Source of the DNA: Falsibacillus pallidus | Lineage (GTDB): Bacteria; Bacillota; Bacilli; Bacillales; DSM-25281 | Length of the DNA: 64,000 nt | Direction: 5' to 3' | Assembly: GCF_003350505.1 (NCBI RefSeq) | Contig: NZ_QQAY01000002.1 | Location: forward strand, 124,001 to 188,000 | Shown here: piece by piece, positions 8,139 through 16,319 of the stretch | Position numbering within the stretch: position 1 is the stretch's first letter | Layout of the letters: each line of letters starts with the position of its first letter | The notes under the pieces: generated by a model | What the model saw: the letters and a program-made list of their open reading frames with translations, nothing else | Databases searched by the model: none | What the model was told of the DNA's origin: nothing | Made by a program: the position numbers and the translations under genes

Positions 8139-8741
8139 ATGTTTGTAAGCAAGAAGGATCCTGCGCAGGAATCGGGAACGTTTCTTTTCTCAGGGATAGT
8201 AATTATGTTGATCAGCAGTTTAGTACTTCCGATTGTAGTCGTTTTTTTCATTCAGGATGCAATTCACTTTTCTAAATCACATTGGCTGTTTAAGGCCCCG
8301 CCTTCAGCTTATATTACTTTTATGTGCGGTATGCTTTTGATAACCGCAGGAATGATCGTTTATTTAATCATCAAAGTGAAAACAGATAAGAAGCCAGTGC
8401 TACTTGTCAGTTTGGTCATCATCCTATTGAGCAGTCCATTGTTTTATACATCTCTCAATACTTACTACTACTTCGATCAGGAAGGGCTGCATTACCGTGA
8501 ATTATGGTCGTTGGGTCAGTCCGACTACCATTGGAAGGATTTCAAACAAGTGCATGCGGTATTTGATAAAAAACCCAATAGGGGGAGCACTCTGAAAGTA
8601 TATGAATTTGTCATTTCGGATAATAAAACTATCGTAATACCGGTTGATACGGCATTTATGGAAAACCGCCAAAGGATAAATGCTTCATTGGAGCAGAATA
8701 AAGTTCCATTTGATAATAATCTAGCCGATTTTTATGAATGA
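8139..8741 (+). CDS. Hypothetical membrane protein, PH-like C-terminal domain
   Basis: A 200-residue protein with three hydrophobic segments in the first 110 residues. The cytoplasmic-looking C-terminus begins YYYFDQEGLHYRELWSLGQS and continues into SDYHWKDFKQV, a pattern typical of bacterial PH-like (bPH) domains. ATG at 8139 is chosen because AAAAAGGGG ends 8 bases before it; a GTG nine bases upstream would sit directly on that site. No function is assigned. Confidence 0.6.
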   Translation: MFVSKKDPAQESGTFLFSGIVIMLISSLVLPIVVVFFIQDAIHFSKSHWLFKAPPSAYITFMCGMLLITAGMIVYLIIKVKTDKKPVLLVSLVIILLSSPLFYTSLNTYYYFDQEGLHYRELWSLGQSDYHWKDFKQVHAVFDKKPNRGSTLKVYEFVISDNKTIVIPVDTAFMENRQRINASLEQNKVPFDNNLADFYE

Positions 8742-8813
8742 AATATTGGGTAAAAATGGTATGATGGTAATTAGATAGAATTTTAAGTTAATATTGATGT
8801 TTGGAGGATAAAC

Positions 8814-9440
8814 ATGCTAAATAAACAAGGTTTCAATTTGTGGGCACAGGATTATGAGCAGACCGTCCAGCAGATTGAAGAGAAAAACAGCTATCCATTT
8901 GCTGGATATAAAGAAATATTAAATACGGTGTACAACGAGGTTAAGGAAAAAGAAAACGGTTCTATACTGGACATCGGGTTTGGTACAGGCGTCCTTTCCA
9001 AAAGACTCTATGATGAAGGGTATAGTATAGCAGGCATTGATTTTTCTGACGAAATGATCAGGCTGGCGGAAAAAAAGATGCCCAATGCCCAGTTGGTAGA
9101 ATGGGATATTTCAAAAGGATTTCCACCAGAATTGACAGAGAGAACATTTGATTTTATCGTTTCAACCTATGCCCTGCATCATTTGACAGATGAAGGGAAG
9201 GCAGAATTCATTCAAGAATTGATGAAGAGGCTGAACCCGGGCGGGAAAATCCTGATCGGGGATATCGCATTTGCTACACGAAAAGAATTGGAAGCATGCC
9301 GGTTGGATAATCTTCATCATTGGGACGAAGATGAATTTTATTTCGTTTTTGATGAATTCCAAGAATCCATTAAAGAATTAAGCAAAAGTGATTTTTATCC
9401 TATTTCTCATTGTGGGGGAGTCATTGTGATACAGAAATAA
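8814..9440 (+). CDS. Class I SAM-dependent methyltransferase
   Basis: A 208-residue Rossmann-fold methyltransferase. Motif I is ILDIGFGTGVLSKRL (about residues 45-59), the motif II acidic residue is in GIDFSDEMI, and motif post-I/III are DFIVSTYALHHLTD and LNPGGKILIGDIAF. It belongs to the broad Methyltransf_11/25 group, with homologues annotated as YrrT-like or putative ubiquinone/menaquinone-type methyltransferases. The acceptor substrate cannot be inferred. ATG follows TTTGGAGGATAAAC. Confidence 0.88.
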   Translation: MLNKQGFNLWAQDYEQTVQQIEEKNSYPFAGYKEILNTVYNEVKEKENGSILDIGFGTGVLSKRLYDEGYSIAGIDFSDEMIRLAEKKMPNAQLVEWDISKGFPPELTERTFDFIVSTYALHHLTDEGKAEFIQELMKRLNPGGKILIGDIAFATRKELEACRLDNLHHWDEDEFYFVFDEFQESIKELSKSDFYPISHCGGVIVIQK

Positions 9441-9506
9441 ACAAACTGGGAAGGGGGCAGAATGATCTGTTCCTTTTCTTATAATCTGCAAAAGGAGGGG
9501 AAGAGG

Positions 9507-9683
9507 ATGGCATGGTTCATTTCGTTTGTTTCTTCAGTCTTGGTTTTTGCCTTTTTGGTTGACCGAAAAAGAAAAAAGATCCGGAACAATCCTGACAAAT
9601 TGACTCATCCACATGCTAAGGCTGGTGATGATCAAAACTTCATGATGGGGGATAACAAGCACAATAATGGCGGAGGGTTTTAG
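9507..9683 (+). CDS. Small membrane-anchored hypothetical protein
   Basis: A 58-residue protein with one N-terminal transmembrane segment (MAWFISFVSSVLVFAFLV), then a basic patch DRKRKKIRNN and a hydrophilic His/Asn/Gly-rich tail ending HNNGGGF. ATG at 9507 follows AAAGGAGGGGAAGAGG, whereas an upstream in-frame ATG at 9462 would add an unlikely 15 residues. Function unknown. Confidence 0.6.
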   Translation: MAWFISFVSSVLVFAFLVDRKRKKIRNNPDKLTHPHAKAGDDQNFMMGDNKHNNGGGF

Positions 9684-9778
9684 GGGGAATATCTCTATAT
9701 GTTTATCCAGCGGCGGAAGGGATTCGAGTCAAATATGATATAATGGCATTTCATAAATTTAAGGGAGTTCATTTTATT

Positions 9779-10522
9779 ATGGAATGGTCATTGCTTTTTG
9801 CTGTGTTGGGAGCCGTTTTTTTAGGGGCGCTTACGAGGTCGACTTTCGGGTTTGGGGAAGCGGTTGTCAGTATGCCGATCTTAGCGCTGCTTCCGTTAAA
9901 ACTGAACACATCTGTTTCACTAATTGGGCTCGCAGGACTTATGGTAGCTTTATTGTCCTTAAAATCAGGCTGGAAAGAAATTGATAAGCCTGTTATTTTA
10001 AAATTGGCCATCACGACCATTGTCGGGATTCCGATTGGTATTTTCATTATCAAGTCGATTCCTTCTATATATGTGACAACCGGTCTCGGGGTCTTTTTGG
10101 TTTTATATGGTGTTTATTCCTTAGGCAAGCCATACTTATTCAATTCTGTTTCTAAAGAACGATTTTCTAACCCGAATTGGGCACTCCCATTCGGACTTGC
10201 ATCTGGAGCTTTAGGCAGTGCCTATAATTTTAATGGGGTGCCTGTCGTGATTTATGCCACACTCCAAAAATGGGAGCCATCCAAATTCAGGAGTATGATG
10301 CAGGCGCATTTTTTGATTTCAGGAATGTTTATTGTTTCGGGGCAGGCCATTGGCGGTCTATGGTCCAAAGAATTGTTTATACTTTTTGGATTGTCGCTGC
10401 CTTTCATTTTATTGGCCACCTGGCTAGGGAGAGTCGTTCACCAAAAAATCCATCCGAAAAAATTTGAACGATATGTATATATTCTTATCATTGTTTTAGG
10501 CATCATGCTATTGATTACATAA
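9779..10522 (+). CDS. TauE/SafE family sulfite/anion exporter-like permease
   Basis: A 247-residue membrane protein with about eight hydrophobic segments in two halves. It has the N-terminal TauE/SafE pattern GALTRSTFGFGEAVVSMPIL and a second-half repeat GLASGALGSAYNFNGVPVVI. Family members export sulfite, sulfoacetate or other organosulfur anions. ATG at 9779 follows AAGGGAG; an upstream ATG at 9743 lies inside a TATGATATAAT promoter-like sequence and is rejected. A convergent bidirectional terminator follows. Confidence 0.85.
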   Translation: MEWSLLFAVLGAVFLGALTRSTFGFGEAVVSMPILALLPLKLNTSVSLIGLAGLMVALLSLKSGWKEIDKPVILKLAITTIVGIPIGIFIIKSIPSIYVTTGLGVFLVLYGVYSLGKPYLFNSVSKERFSNPNWALPFGLASGALGSAYNFNGVPVVIYATLQKWEPSKFRSMMQAHFLISGMFIVSGQAIGGLWSKELFILFGLSLPFILLATWLGRVVHQKIHPKKFERYVYILIIVLGIMLLIT

Positions 10523-10533
10523 GGATTGCAGAA

Positions 10534-10568
10534 AAGGAGGATTTCCATAAAAGGGGATCCTCCTTTCT
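10534..10568. terminator. Bidirectional terminator between convergent genes
   Basis: AAAGGAGGAT ... ATCCTCCTTT, a 10-bp perfect stem with A and T flanks, between the TauE gene and the minus-strand oxidoreductase gene. Confidence 0.75.
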
Positions 10569-10574
10569 AGTTTC

Positions 10575-11099
10575 TTACATCTGCTGTTTCAAGTAGTTCA
10601 CCAATGCTTCTGCACTCTCTGCGATTTGCTCATCTGTAAGCGTCCTTACTCCTTGAAGGGTGAAGGATGGAAGGAATCGCATGCCGGTAAGGTTTGCCAT
10701 TGCATGGAATGGTTTTGTCAGTTCGCTCATGCTGAATTGGTTGTAGCCTCCTGCTTGATAGGCTGCAGCGGGGCCTCCTGTGGAAGTGGCAATGACGAAT
10801 TCTTTTCCGTGAAGCTTAGTTCCTTCACTTCCGTATGCCCAGCCGTATTCAAGAACGATATCCTGCCATTCTTTTAATAAAGCAGGGCTGCTGTACCAAT
10901 AGAAAGGGAATTGGAATACAATGCGGTCATGCTCTAACAAAAGCTTTTGTTCCGCAGCTGCATCAATTTTTCCGTCAGGATACACTGCGTAGAGGTCATG
11001 GACCGTGATGCTTGTGTCCTCCTGCAAACGTTTCATCCAAGATAAGTTTACTCGTGATTGATCTAAATGGGGGTGAGCGATGATGACTAGTGTTTTCAT
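10575..11099 (-). CDS. NAD(P)H-dependent oxidoreductase, flavodoxin-like fold (YwrO/general stress protein 14 type)
   Basis: A 174-residue quinone-reductase-type flavoprotein. The N-terminus MKTLVIIAHPHLDQSRVN is the FMN/FAD phosphate loop, followed by DLYAVYPDGKID, then FQFPFYWYSSPALLKEWQD and FVIATSTGGPAAAY. These are typical of the YwrO/YheS/MdaB flavin reductases that use NAD(P)H to reduce quinones or nitro compounds. ATG at 11099 follows AAAGGAG. The SDR gene lies 27 bases upstream on the same strand, so the two form an operon controlled from the palindrome at 11811. Confidence 0.88.
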   Translation of the reverse strand: MKTLVIIAHPHLDQSRVNLSWMKRLQEDTSITVHDLYAVYPDGKIDAAAEQKLLLEHDRIVFQFPFYWYSSPALLKEWQDIVLEYGWAYGSEGTKLHGKEFVIATSTGGPAAAYQAGGYNQFSMSELTKPFHAMANLTGMRFLPSFTLQGVRTLTDEQIAESAEALVNYLKQQM

Positions 11100-11126
11100 A
11101 CTTTTATTCTCCTTTATATCCAATGA

Positions 11127-11774
11127 TTAATTTTCTTGATAAACAATTTCCACATCTGTACGATTTACGTACATTTCATAGAAAGCATCTGCAATATTCT
11201 CAGCTGAAAAATACGTCCCATCTTGAACGAAGCCGGCAATCGTCAGCGTTCCTACATAAATGTTTTTTGCGCTCAATTCCTGATTTAAACTATAAGCAAG
11301 GTTTCGGATTCCAGCTTTTCCAACAGCAAGGGAAGCATAGTCTGCATAAGGATGAAGAGCAAGGCCGCCTCCTGTAAGAAGGATTGTTCCTTTTTCCATG
11401 TGTGGAACGACTTCTTTAACTGCTGTCAAAGCACCCGCGACGCTGATATTAAAGTCTGCCAATAAATCTTCTGCATTCAATTCAGTAGGTTTTCCCGGTT
11501 TTCCAGCAGCGGCATTATAGAGCATGGTGTCAATGGAACCGTATGTGTTTAAGACTTCTTGAATGACATTTTTCAAGCTATCTCCAGACGCAATGTCTCC
11601 TGTAAATCCTTTTGCTTCTATGCCACTGTCGGCCAATTCTCTTGTGTACTGGTCCAAAGCATCTTTTCGACGTGCGATAAGGGCAAGCTGGAAACCTTCT
11701 TTCCCAAATTTTTTAGCAGTGTTTAAGCTCACACCAGGGCCGGCACCGATAACGAGCATCACTTTATTTGTCAT
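11127..11774 (-). CDS. Short-chain dehydrogenase/reductase (SDR) family protein
   Basis: A 215-residue Rossmann protein with the N-terminal nucleotide motif VIGAGPGVSLNTAKKF (a GxGxG variant rather than TGxxxGIG). NAD-site residues are found in DTMLYNAAAGKPG and catalytic-site-like residues in LLTGGGLALHPYADYASLAVGKAG. The Tyr-x3-Lys is seen only as YASLAVGK (spacing 6), so the active site is atypical. ATG at 11774 follows AGGAGG. It precedes the flavin oxidoreductase gene in one operon, suggesting joint handling of quinones, aldehydes or xenobiotics. Confidence 0.82.
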   Translation of the reverse strand: MTNKVMLVIGAGPGVSLNTAKKFGKEGFQLALIARRKDALDQYTRELADSGIEAKGFTGDIASGDSLKNVIQEVLNTYGSIDTMLYNAAAGKPGKPTELNAEDLLADFNISVAGALTAVKEVVPHMEKGTILLTGGGLALHPYADYASLAVGKAGIRNLAYSLNQELSAKNIYVGTLTIAGFVQDGTYFSAENIADAFYEMYVNRTDVEIVYQEN

Positions 11775-11810
11775 GAGATTTCCTCCTGTAAATAATTTGT
11801 GTTTTTGTTG

Positions 11811-11824
11811 TTTGTACATACAAA
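11811..11824. promoter_or_regulatory. Palindromic operator candidate upstream of the SDR/oxidoreductase operon
   Basis: TTTGTA-CA-TACAAA is a perfect 6-bp inverted repeat around two bases, 37 bases upstream of the SDR start codon, where a promoter or operator should lie. Related operons are often controlled by HxlR, MarR or TetR repressors. No regulator gene is adjacent, so the binding protein is unknown. Confidence 0.4.
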
Positions 11825-11961
11825 TTAAAACATGCAAACTTTTATCAGTCAATCATTTTTATCAAGGAACTTCAGTATTTTATCAATATTTTTGATGGAA
11901 TTTTCAAAATGCTCCTGTATTTATGGTATAATAAGGAAAAGAAGAAGTGGAGGTGCTACTA

Positions 11962-12117
11962 ATGATATGGCTTTTTATCCTTTCTCCGCTGTTCATTCTC
12001 ATACCCGTTCTTATTTATTTTGACAAAAAGCATGGTGCATCCGATCCTAGGTTAGACACGGACAATTATCGAATAGATAGGGATTTAGCAAAAGACGATT
12101 CCTATTTCATAAAATAA
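11962..12117 (+). CDS. Small membrane protein, 51 residues
   Basis: The ATG follows GTGGAGGTG. The product has one N-terminal transmembrane helix (MIWLFILSPLFILIPVLIYF) followed by an acidic hydrophilic tail DKKHGASDPRLDTDNYRIDR ending YFIK. The TAA stop merges into the following terminator. Function unknown. Confidence 0.6.
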   Translation: MIWLFILSPLFILIPVLIYFDKKHGASDPRLDTDNYRIDRDLAKDDSYFIK

Positions 12118-12148
12118 AAAATCAGTGCCAAATTGGCGCTGATTTTTT
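12116..12148. terminator. Bidirectional terminator
   Basis: AAAAATCAGTGCC-aaatt-GGCGCTGATTTTT serves both the small membrane protein gene and the converging permease operon, whose last stop codon lies inside the stem. Confidence 0.85.
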
Positions 12149-13187
12149 ACTGTTGAAAATCTTTCTTCGCAAATGAAAAAAGATCATGAGTCCCAGTTGG
12201 CAGTTTACTCGAAAACTTTTTTGTGGGACGGGAAGCCTGTAATGATTCAGTCCCAGCAACTTGCTTCAATCCTACAAGCATACATTTAGCAGCTAGAATA
12301 GTAAATGTGAAAAACAACACCGGAACGAAAGTAAGCCATGGATAGGCAGTCCATATAAAATCCCACCAGTCCCCTAAAGAACCGGCCCATTCATTGGACA
12401 GTGAAACCGGTCTAGTCAATTTGAAAAGGTCTTCCTTCATTCCTACACCGCCCATGAAGATTCCCAATACGCCGAGATGAGAGAGAAGGACAAGTGTCTG
12501 GATCAGCTCCCGCAGTGCAATGATGAAAAGCTGGGGTACGAGAAAAGGACGGACGTGTTTTGATATCAAGTGGAAATTTGCCGCCCCTAAGGTCCTTGAG
12601 CAGGAAATGAATTCTTTATTCATTATCAACTTGATTTCTTTTGAAATGAGCAATGTCAACGAAGGTATGGTCAATGAGGCTAAAACCAGTATGAAAATCA
12701 TGACCCTTTCCCAAAAAGAATAGGGCATAGGCTGCTGGCCAAATGCATGTGGGATCATTCCATCCAAACAGATCCATTTCAAAAGCATAAAGGCAAGTAG
12801 AGTGATGGGAAAGAAGTTTGCTGCATCAATGATGGAAGCGAGAGGCTTCTCTATTTTCCGAAAATAAAAATGCAGGATGAAACCCATTATCGTGGAAGGA
12901 AGAACCCGTAATAAAGTGATGATTATTGCTGCCCCGATTGTATATTTTGCTCCTACAAACATCACGTAAAGCACGTCCCTCCCGAATATGTCCGTTCCAA
13001 ATGGAGGGAAAGTCTTCATGCTATATGGTGGTCTGATCGCTTTTTTATGGTCATCGAACAGAAGTCCGGTTGTTGGAATCTGGTCATGTTTGATGAAGAA
13101 ATAGAGAAGGCTGGCAGTGAATAGTCCGAAGATGAATAGGAACCCGATAAGAAACAATTTATTTTTAAATAGACCTTTGATTAACAT
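12147..13187 (-). CDS. Peptide/nickel-type ABC transporter permease (DppC/OppC-like)
   Basis: A 346-residue inner membrane permease. After the first TM segment comes the DppC/OppC hallmark PPFGTDIFGRDVL, then the BPD_transp_1 domain with the EAA-like loop region ISCSRTLGAANFHLISKHVR (about residues 195-215), which contacts the ATPase. The start codon abuts the TAA of the preceding cistron in the same frame, with GGGTGG upstream. No ATPase or solute-binding protein is encoded nearby, so the substrate and energising partner are unknown. Confidence 0.8.
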   Translation of the reverse strand: MLIKGLFKNKLFLIGFLFIFGLFTASLLYFFIKHDQIPTTGLLFDDHKKAIRPPYSMKTFPPFGTDIFGRDVLYVMFVGAKYTIGAAIIITLLRVLPSTIMGFILHFYFRKIEKPLASIIDAANFFPITLLAFMLLKWICLDGMIPHAFGQQPMPYSFWERVMIFILVLASLTIPSLTLLISKEIKLIMNKEFISCSRTLGAANFHLISKHVRPFLVPQLFIIALRELIQTLVLLSHLGVLGIFMGGVGMKEDLFKLTRPVSLSNEWAGSLGDWWDFIWTAYPWLTFVPVLFFTFTILAAKCMLVGLKQVAGTESLQASRPTKKFSSKLPTGTHDLFSFAKKDFQQ

Positions 13188-14057
13188 TTACATTTCCACC
13201 CTCTGTCCAGTTTTCCAAACTGTCACACCATTGATGAGTAAATAAAATCCAAAAATCGGCAAGTAGAGCATAATGAGGCTGAAAGCAATGATATTCGGTT
13301 CAGGATAAGTAAACAGGTACGTATTGAGCCCTTGCAAATTGAAAAGGCGCTCTAAAACGATCAAGCTAGATAAAAGGAGCAGGATGACAGATTTGGAGTG
13401 GTTAAAAATATTAGGGATGATATTCCGAATTAAATGGATAAAGAAAATGTATGTACGTGTGTAGCCTTTGCTTTTGGCAAGTGTAATATAAGGCTTGCTC
13501 AGTTCATCTTTTACAAACAAATGAATAATCGAGAACATTTGGATGGAAGGGATTATGGCCAGAATGAGAATGGGAAGAACATAGGGCTGCTCTCCGAATG
13601 AACCCGCAACCGGGAATAAAAGGATGCCTGTCGCCTCGAAGTATTTGATGACCACTAATTGAAGTACAACTAGTGTAAAGATATCTGGCAGGGATTCAAA
13701 AACGGAAGTTAATCCAATCATTCATTTCTCACCTTTTTCAGGAAGAATCATCGTGACATAGGAAAGAATCATTCCAATCAGGATGGACAATAGGAAAGAG
13801 CTGAAGAAAAGGATTTGCGAATAGTTATAAAAAGGCCAAATGGTCGGGAAAATGGAGTAGGAAGCCCCGTTCATACCTATTACAATTAACTGATCAGGCT
13901 GTATAAATGAATAAATAATGTGTTTGATATATTTGAAAAACAGTATAGCGTCCAAATGGATGCCGTTAGAGAATAAGCCAATCAATGAACTTAATAGTAT
14001 GATCCCCAGTATGACATAAAGGAATTTAATCAAAAGTGGAAAAGTAGATTTAAGCAA
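13188..14057 (-). pseudogene. OppB/DppB-like ABC permease split by an in-frame TGA
   Basis: Two adjoining reading frames in the same phase together match one OppB-type permease of about 288 residues. The first (13722-14057, TTG start, AAGGGG site) gives 111 residues ending LPEKGEK and then TGA. The second (13188-13721, 177 residues) begins with ATG directly after that TGA and carries the EAA-loop-like segment KPYITLAKSKGYTRTYIFF. The break falls inside the conserved permease domain. An AAGGTGAG sequence just before the TGA could allow restart, so a functional two-part permease is possible. A third cistron (the OppC-like protein) follows in the same frame after a TAA. Confidence 0.65.
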
Positions 14058-14266
14058 AGGAATGCCCCTTTCAAATAGACATCAATAGTTAGAGTTTAAT
14101 TGATTATGGATAATAAATCCATATTTAATAAAATTAGAATTTAGTCTTTTCTGTTCTTTGCAGAAGGTTTAAAAAGTAAAATTATGGTATAATTTAATGG
14201 AAGGATTTGTCTGAAACTCGATAATGGTTTTCCGAAGTTAGATCCACGAATTTAAGGAGGGATTTT

Positions 14267-14791
14267 TTGAAGAAGAAATGGTTGTTGCTACTGATGCTCG
14301 TAGGAGCTTTTGGGTTGTTCACAGCATGTTCTGATAAGCAAGATTCCACTGAAGAAGGGATTAAGTCGTATTTAGAGAATGAGTTTAACGGTCCGGACAA
14401 GGATTTGCAGAAAATATTGAAGGATTATGGAAAGACTGAAGAATCCGGGAACCAGATGCAATCGTACTATAAAGATAAATTCAAGCCTTATCTTTATGGT
14501 GAAAAGTACCAAGATTTGATTAATACGTACGATCCGCTGCTCTGGCTGCAAACAGCGTATGCTAAAGGATATAAACTGAAGGTGAAAGATATAAAGGTAG
14601 AAAACACTGACTCAAATGATAAAACTGCTTATGATTTCAATGTTGAGGTCGAATACAGCAAGGACGGGGAATCCGCTAAAACGGCCAAAGTCCAAGGATT
14701 GATCAATGTGAGTGACGATGGGAAAATTGCCAGGATACGAAACTTGGATGATGGGGGACTTCGGGATCAAATGATGTCAGGTCAGAAATAA
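14267..14791 (+). CDS. Putative lipoprotein
   Basis: A 174-residue protein with a lipoprotein signal peptide (MKKKWLLLLMLVGAFGLFTAC, lipobox FTAC, Cys near residue 21) and a lysine/aspartate-rich mature domain that is not recognised. The TTG start follows AAGGAGG at ideal spacing. It is expected on the outer face of the membrane. It is a single gene with its own terminator and is divergent from the permease operon. Confidence 0.72.
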   Translation: MKKKWLLLLMLVGAFGLFTACSDKQDSTEEGIKSYLENEFNGPDKDLQKILKDYGKTEESGNQMQSYYKDKFKPYLYGEKYQDLINTYDPLLWLQTAYAKGYKLKVKDIKVENTDSNDKTAYDFNVEVEYSKDGESAKTAKVQGLINVSDDGKIARIRNLDDGGLRDQMMSGQK

Positions 14792-14792
14792 G

Positions 14793-14828
14793 AAAATGCC
14801 CAGAGCTAATGATAGCCTGGGCATTTTT
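14793..14828 (+). terminator. Terminator after the lipoprotein gene
   Basis: AAAATGCCCAG ... CCTGGGCATTTTT hairpin immediately downstream of the stop codon. Confidence 0.8.
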
Positions 14829-14840
14829 CATCTTATCCCA

Positions 14841-14987
14841 TTAGGAATTCTTTCCTTTTTTCCACTCAAAGAACCCATATCCACAAACGGCGCCAAGAAT
14901 GATGCCAAGTCCCATTTTCCCAATCATGGATCCGATGATTAATCCAATCAGTACGCCAATCAATATGTAATTCATTCGTTTTCTCAT
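14841..14987 (-). CDS. Small glycine-rich membrane protein, 48 residues
   Basis: The frame starts with ATG behind GAGGTG. It encodes MRKRMNYILIGVLIGLIIGS, then MIGKMGLGIILGAVCGYGFF and EWKKGKNS. Two hydrophobic stretches contain repeated G-x3-G spacing, as in small Bacillus glycine-zipper membrane proteins. Basic residues at both ends suggest a hairpin or single-span membrane peptide. Function unknown. Confidence 0.55.
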   Translation of the reverse strand: MRKRMNYILIGVLIGLIIGSMIGKMGLGIILGAVCGYGFFEWKKGKNS

Positions 14988-15136
14988 TTTTATGCACCTC
15001 AAATTGAAAGCTGTTACTTCTATTATAGTAAAATTCCTGGTTCATGACGAAAAAAGTTGTTAAACAATTTTGATTTCGGTAAAATTGGATATATATTCCT
15101 TAGTTTAGGTTAGATACAAAATTGGGGGCATGCAAG

Positions 15137-15586
15137 GTGCTGATTCGAAAAGTAACGGCAACATTTACAACCACCATACTGTTTTCCATCATTTTAGCAG
15201 GTTGGTTTGTCAAATTGGATGGGCTGACTCCTAATGATGGTAATTACCTTATCTTTTGGACAATGACTTTCGGCTCTTATATGGGAGCGATCATCCTGAC
15301 TTATGGAAATCTGGTTTCCTTTTTCATTGAATGGCTGCAGGGAAAATGGCATTGGATTAATCATTTGGTATATATTCTTCTTCATGGTGTTTTTGGGTTG
15401 GCGAATGGTCTCTTGTTTGAAAGCTGGATGCTTGGGTGTGAAGGTGCAGCGGCTGCTATCATTTATGCATTAATTGACAGGTGGGTGTATTTTCGGCAAA
15501 GAAAAGAGAAAGGAATACAATGGTTCTATATTTTGCCCATTGTGGTCTATCTGCTTACTTGGGGAGTTCTGGAGTGGGCCTTTTAA
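15137..15586 (+). CDS. Hypothetical integral membrane protein
   Basis: A protein of about 149 residues with four hydrophobic segments (TTTILFSIILAGWFV, IFWTMTFGSYMGAIILTY, LVYILLHGVFGLANGLLF, WFYILPIVVYLLTWGV). GTG at 15137 is preferred because GGGGG lies 7 bases upstream; the frame is open from a TTG at 15122. The family is not recognised. Confidence 0.55.
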   Translation: MLIRKVTATFTTTILFSIILAGWFVKLDGLTPNDGNYLIFWTMTFGSYMGAIILTYGNLVSFFIEWLQGKWHWINHLVYILLHGVFGLANGLLFESWMLGCEGAAAAIIYALIDRWVYFRQRKEKGIQWFYILPIVVYLLTWGVLEWAF

Positions 15587-15644
15587 AGATGGCCGGAGAG
15601 CAAAGGAATGACTTGGGCTTTCCATATTATTAAGCTAAGGTGTG

Positions 15645-15944
15645 ATGATCGTAGTGGCAACTATAATCTATGTTTTTTGTATTTTCCTGCTTATTGCTAT
15701 GAATTTAGGATGCAGACATTTATTTATGTATGGAAAGGCCAGTATTGTCCAAGGAGGATTGATTTTCATCATTGTTTCTCCATTGCTTGGATATGCCTGT
15801 TATTACTTGGTGGAGATGCTGCCTAATCATGATAACATTCGAAATTTATTGTGCAGCTTGTTTTTAGGGTTGGTCTTTTTCATTAATGGGATATTGTTTT
15901 TACTGATTGGACTTATGCAAAAATGGAAAGGGAGAACAGCCTAA
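15645..15944 (+). CDS. Hypothetical integral membrane protein, about 99 residues
   Basis: Three hydrophobic segments: VVATIIYVFCIFLLIAMNL, IVQGGLIFIIVSPLLGYACYY and LCSLFLGLVFFINGILFLLI. AAGGTG precedes the ATG at 15645, with an in-frame GTG three bases upstream. It may be co-transcribed with the membrane protein 58 bases upstream. Unknown function. Confidence 0.5.
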   Translation: MIVVATIIYVFCIFLLIAMNLGCRHLFMYGKASIVQGGLIFIIVSPLLGYACYYLVEMLPNHDNIRNLLCSLFLGLVFFINGILFLLIGLMQKWKGRTA

Positions 15945-15975
15945 ACGGATCCCTGATAATAGGGACCCTTTTAGT

Positions 15976-16170
15976 TTAGGGGTTGTATTCACGCTGGTCT
16001 TCAATCCACCAATCAATATGATCTAAGTTGAAAACCAATAGATTCTTCATCGGTTTAAAATGAGGAAGCTGCTTCTTTTGAATCAATTCATTTATTTCAT
16101 GTTCACTCAACGGATAATTTACAGAGTGAAGATAGTCTACTAAACTGCTAATTCCGCTCACTCTTCGCAT
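15976..16170 (-). CDS. Small excisionase-like / HTH-type hypothetical protein
   Basis: A 64-residue protein: MRRVSGISSLVDYLHSVNYP, LSEHEINELIQKKQLPHF and a C-terminal LLVFNLDHIDWWIEDQRE. The spacing of the helix-turn-helix and the final LD-ID-W motif resembles the small MerR/excisionase-like DNA-binding fold (HTH_17), but no phage gene is nearby. ATG at 16170 follows GGAGGT. Confidence 0.5.
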   Translation of the reverse strand: MRRVSGISSLVDYLHSVNYPLSEHEINELIQKKQLPHFKPMKNLLVFNLDHIDWWIEDQREYNP

Positions 16171-16319
16171 GGCACGACCTCCACTCAACTATTTAATTGT
16201 TTAGTAGATGATACCCTTTTTTAAGGAAAAATATTCATTTTCGATGTGTTGTTAAAATGTGGTAGTTAATATGAATAGTTTTACAAAAAATAACAATGAT
16301 GCAGAAGGGAGGAAAAGAG

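Noticed and set aside
11090-12023. Plus-strand frames opposite the SDR and oxidoreductase genes
   Set aside because: Antisense shadows without start signals; the real small plus-strand gene begins at 11962.
13722-13724. TGA recoding as Trp or selenocysteine at the split permease and HAD gene
   Set aside because: Many genes in the window end with TGA and no SECIS-like structure was seen. Ordinary mutation or reading error is simpler.
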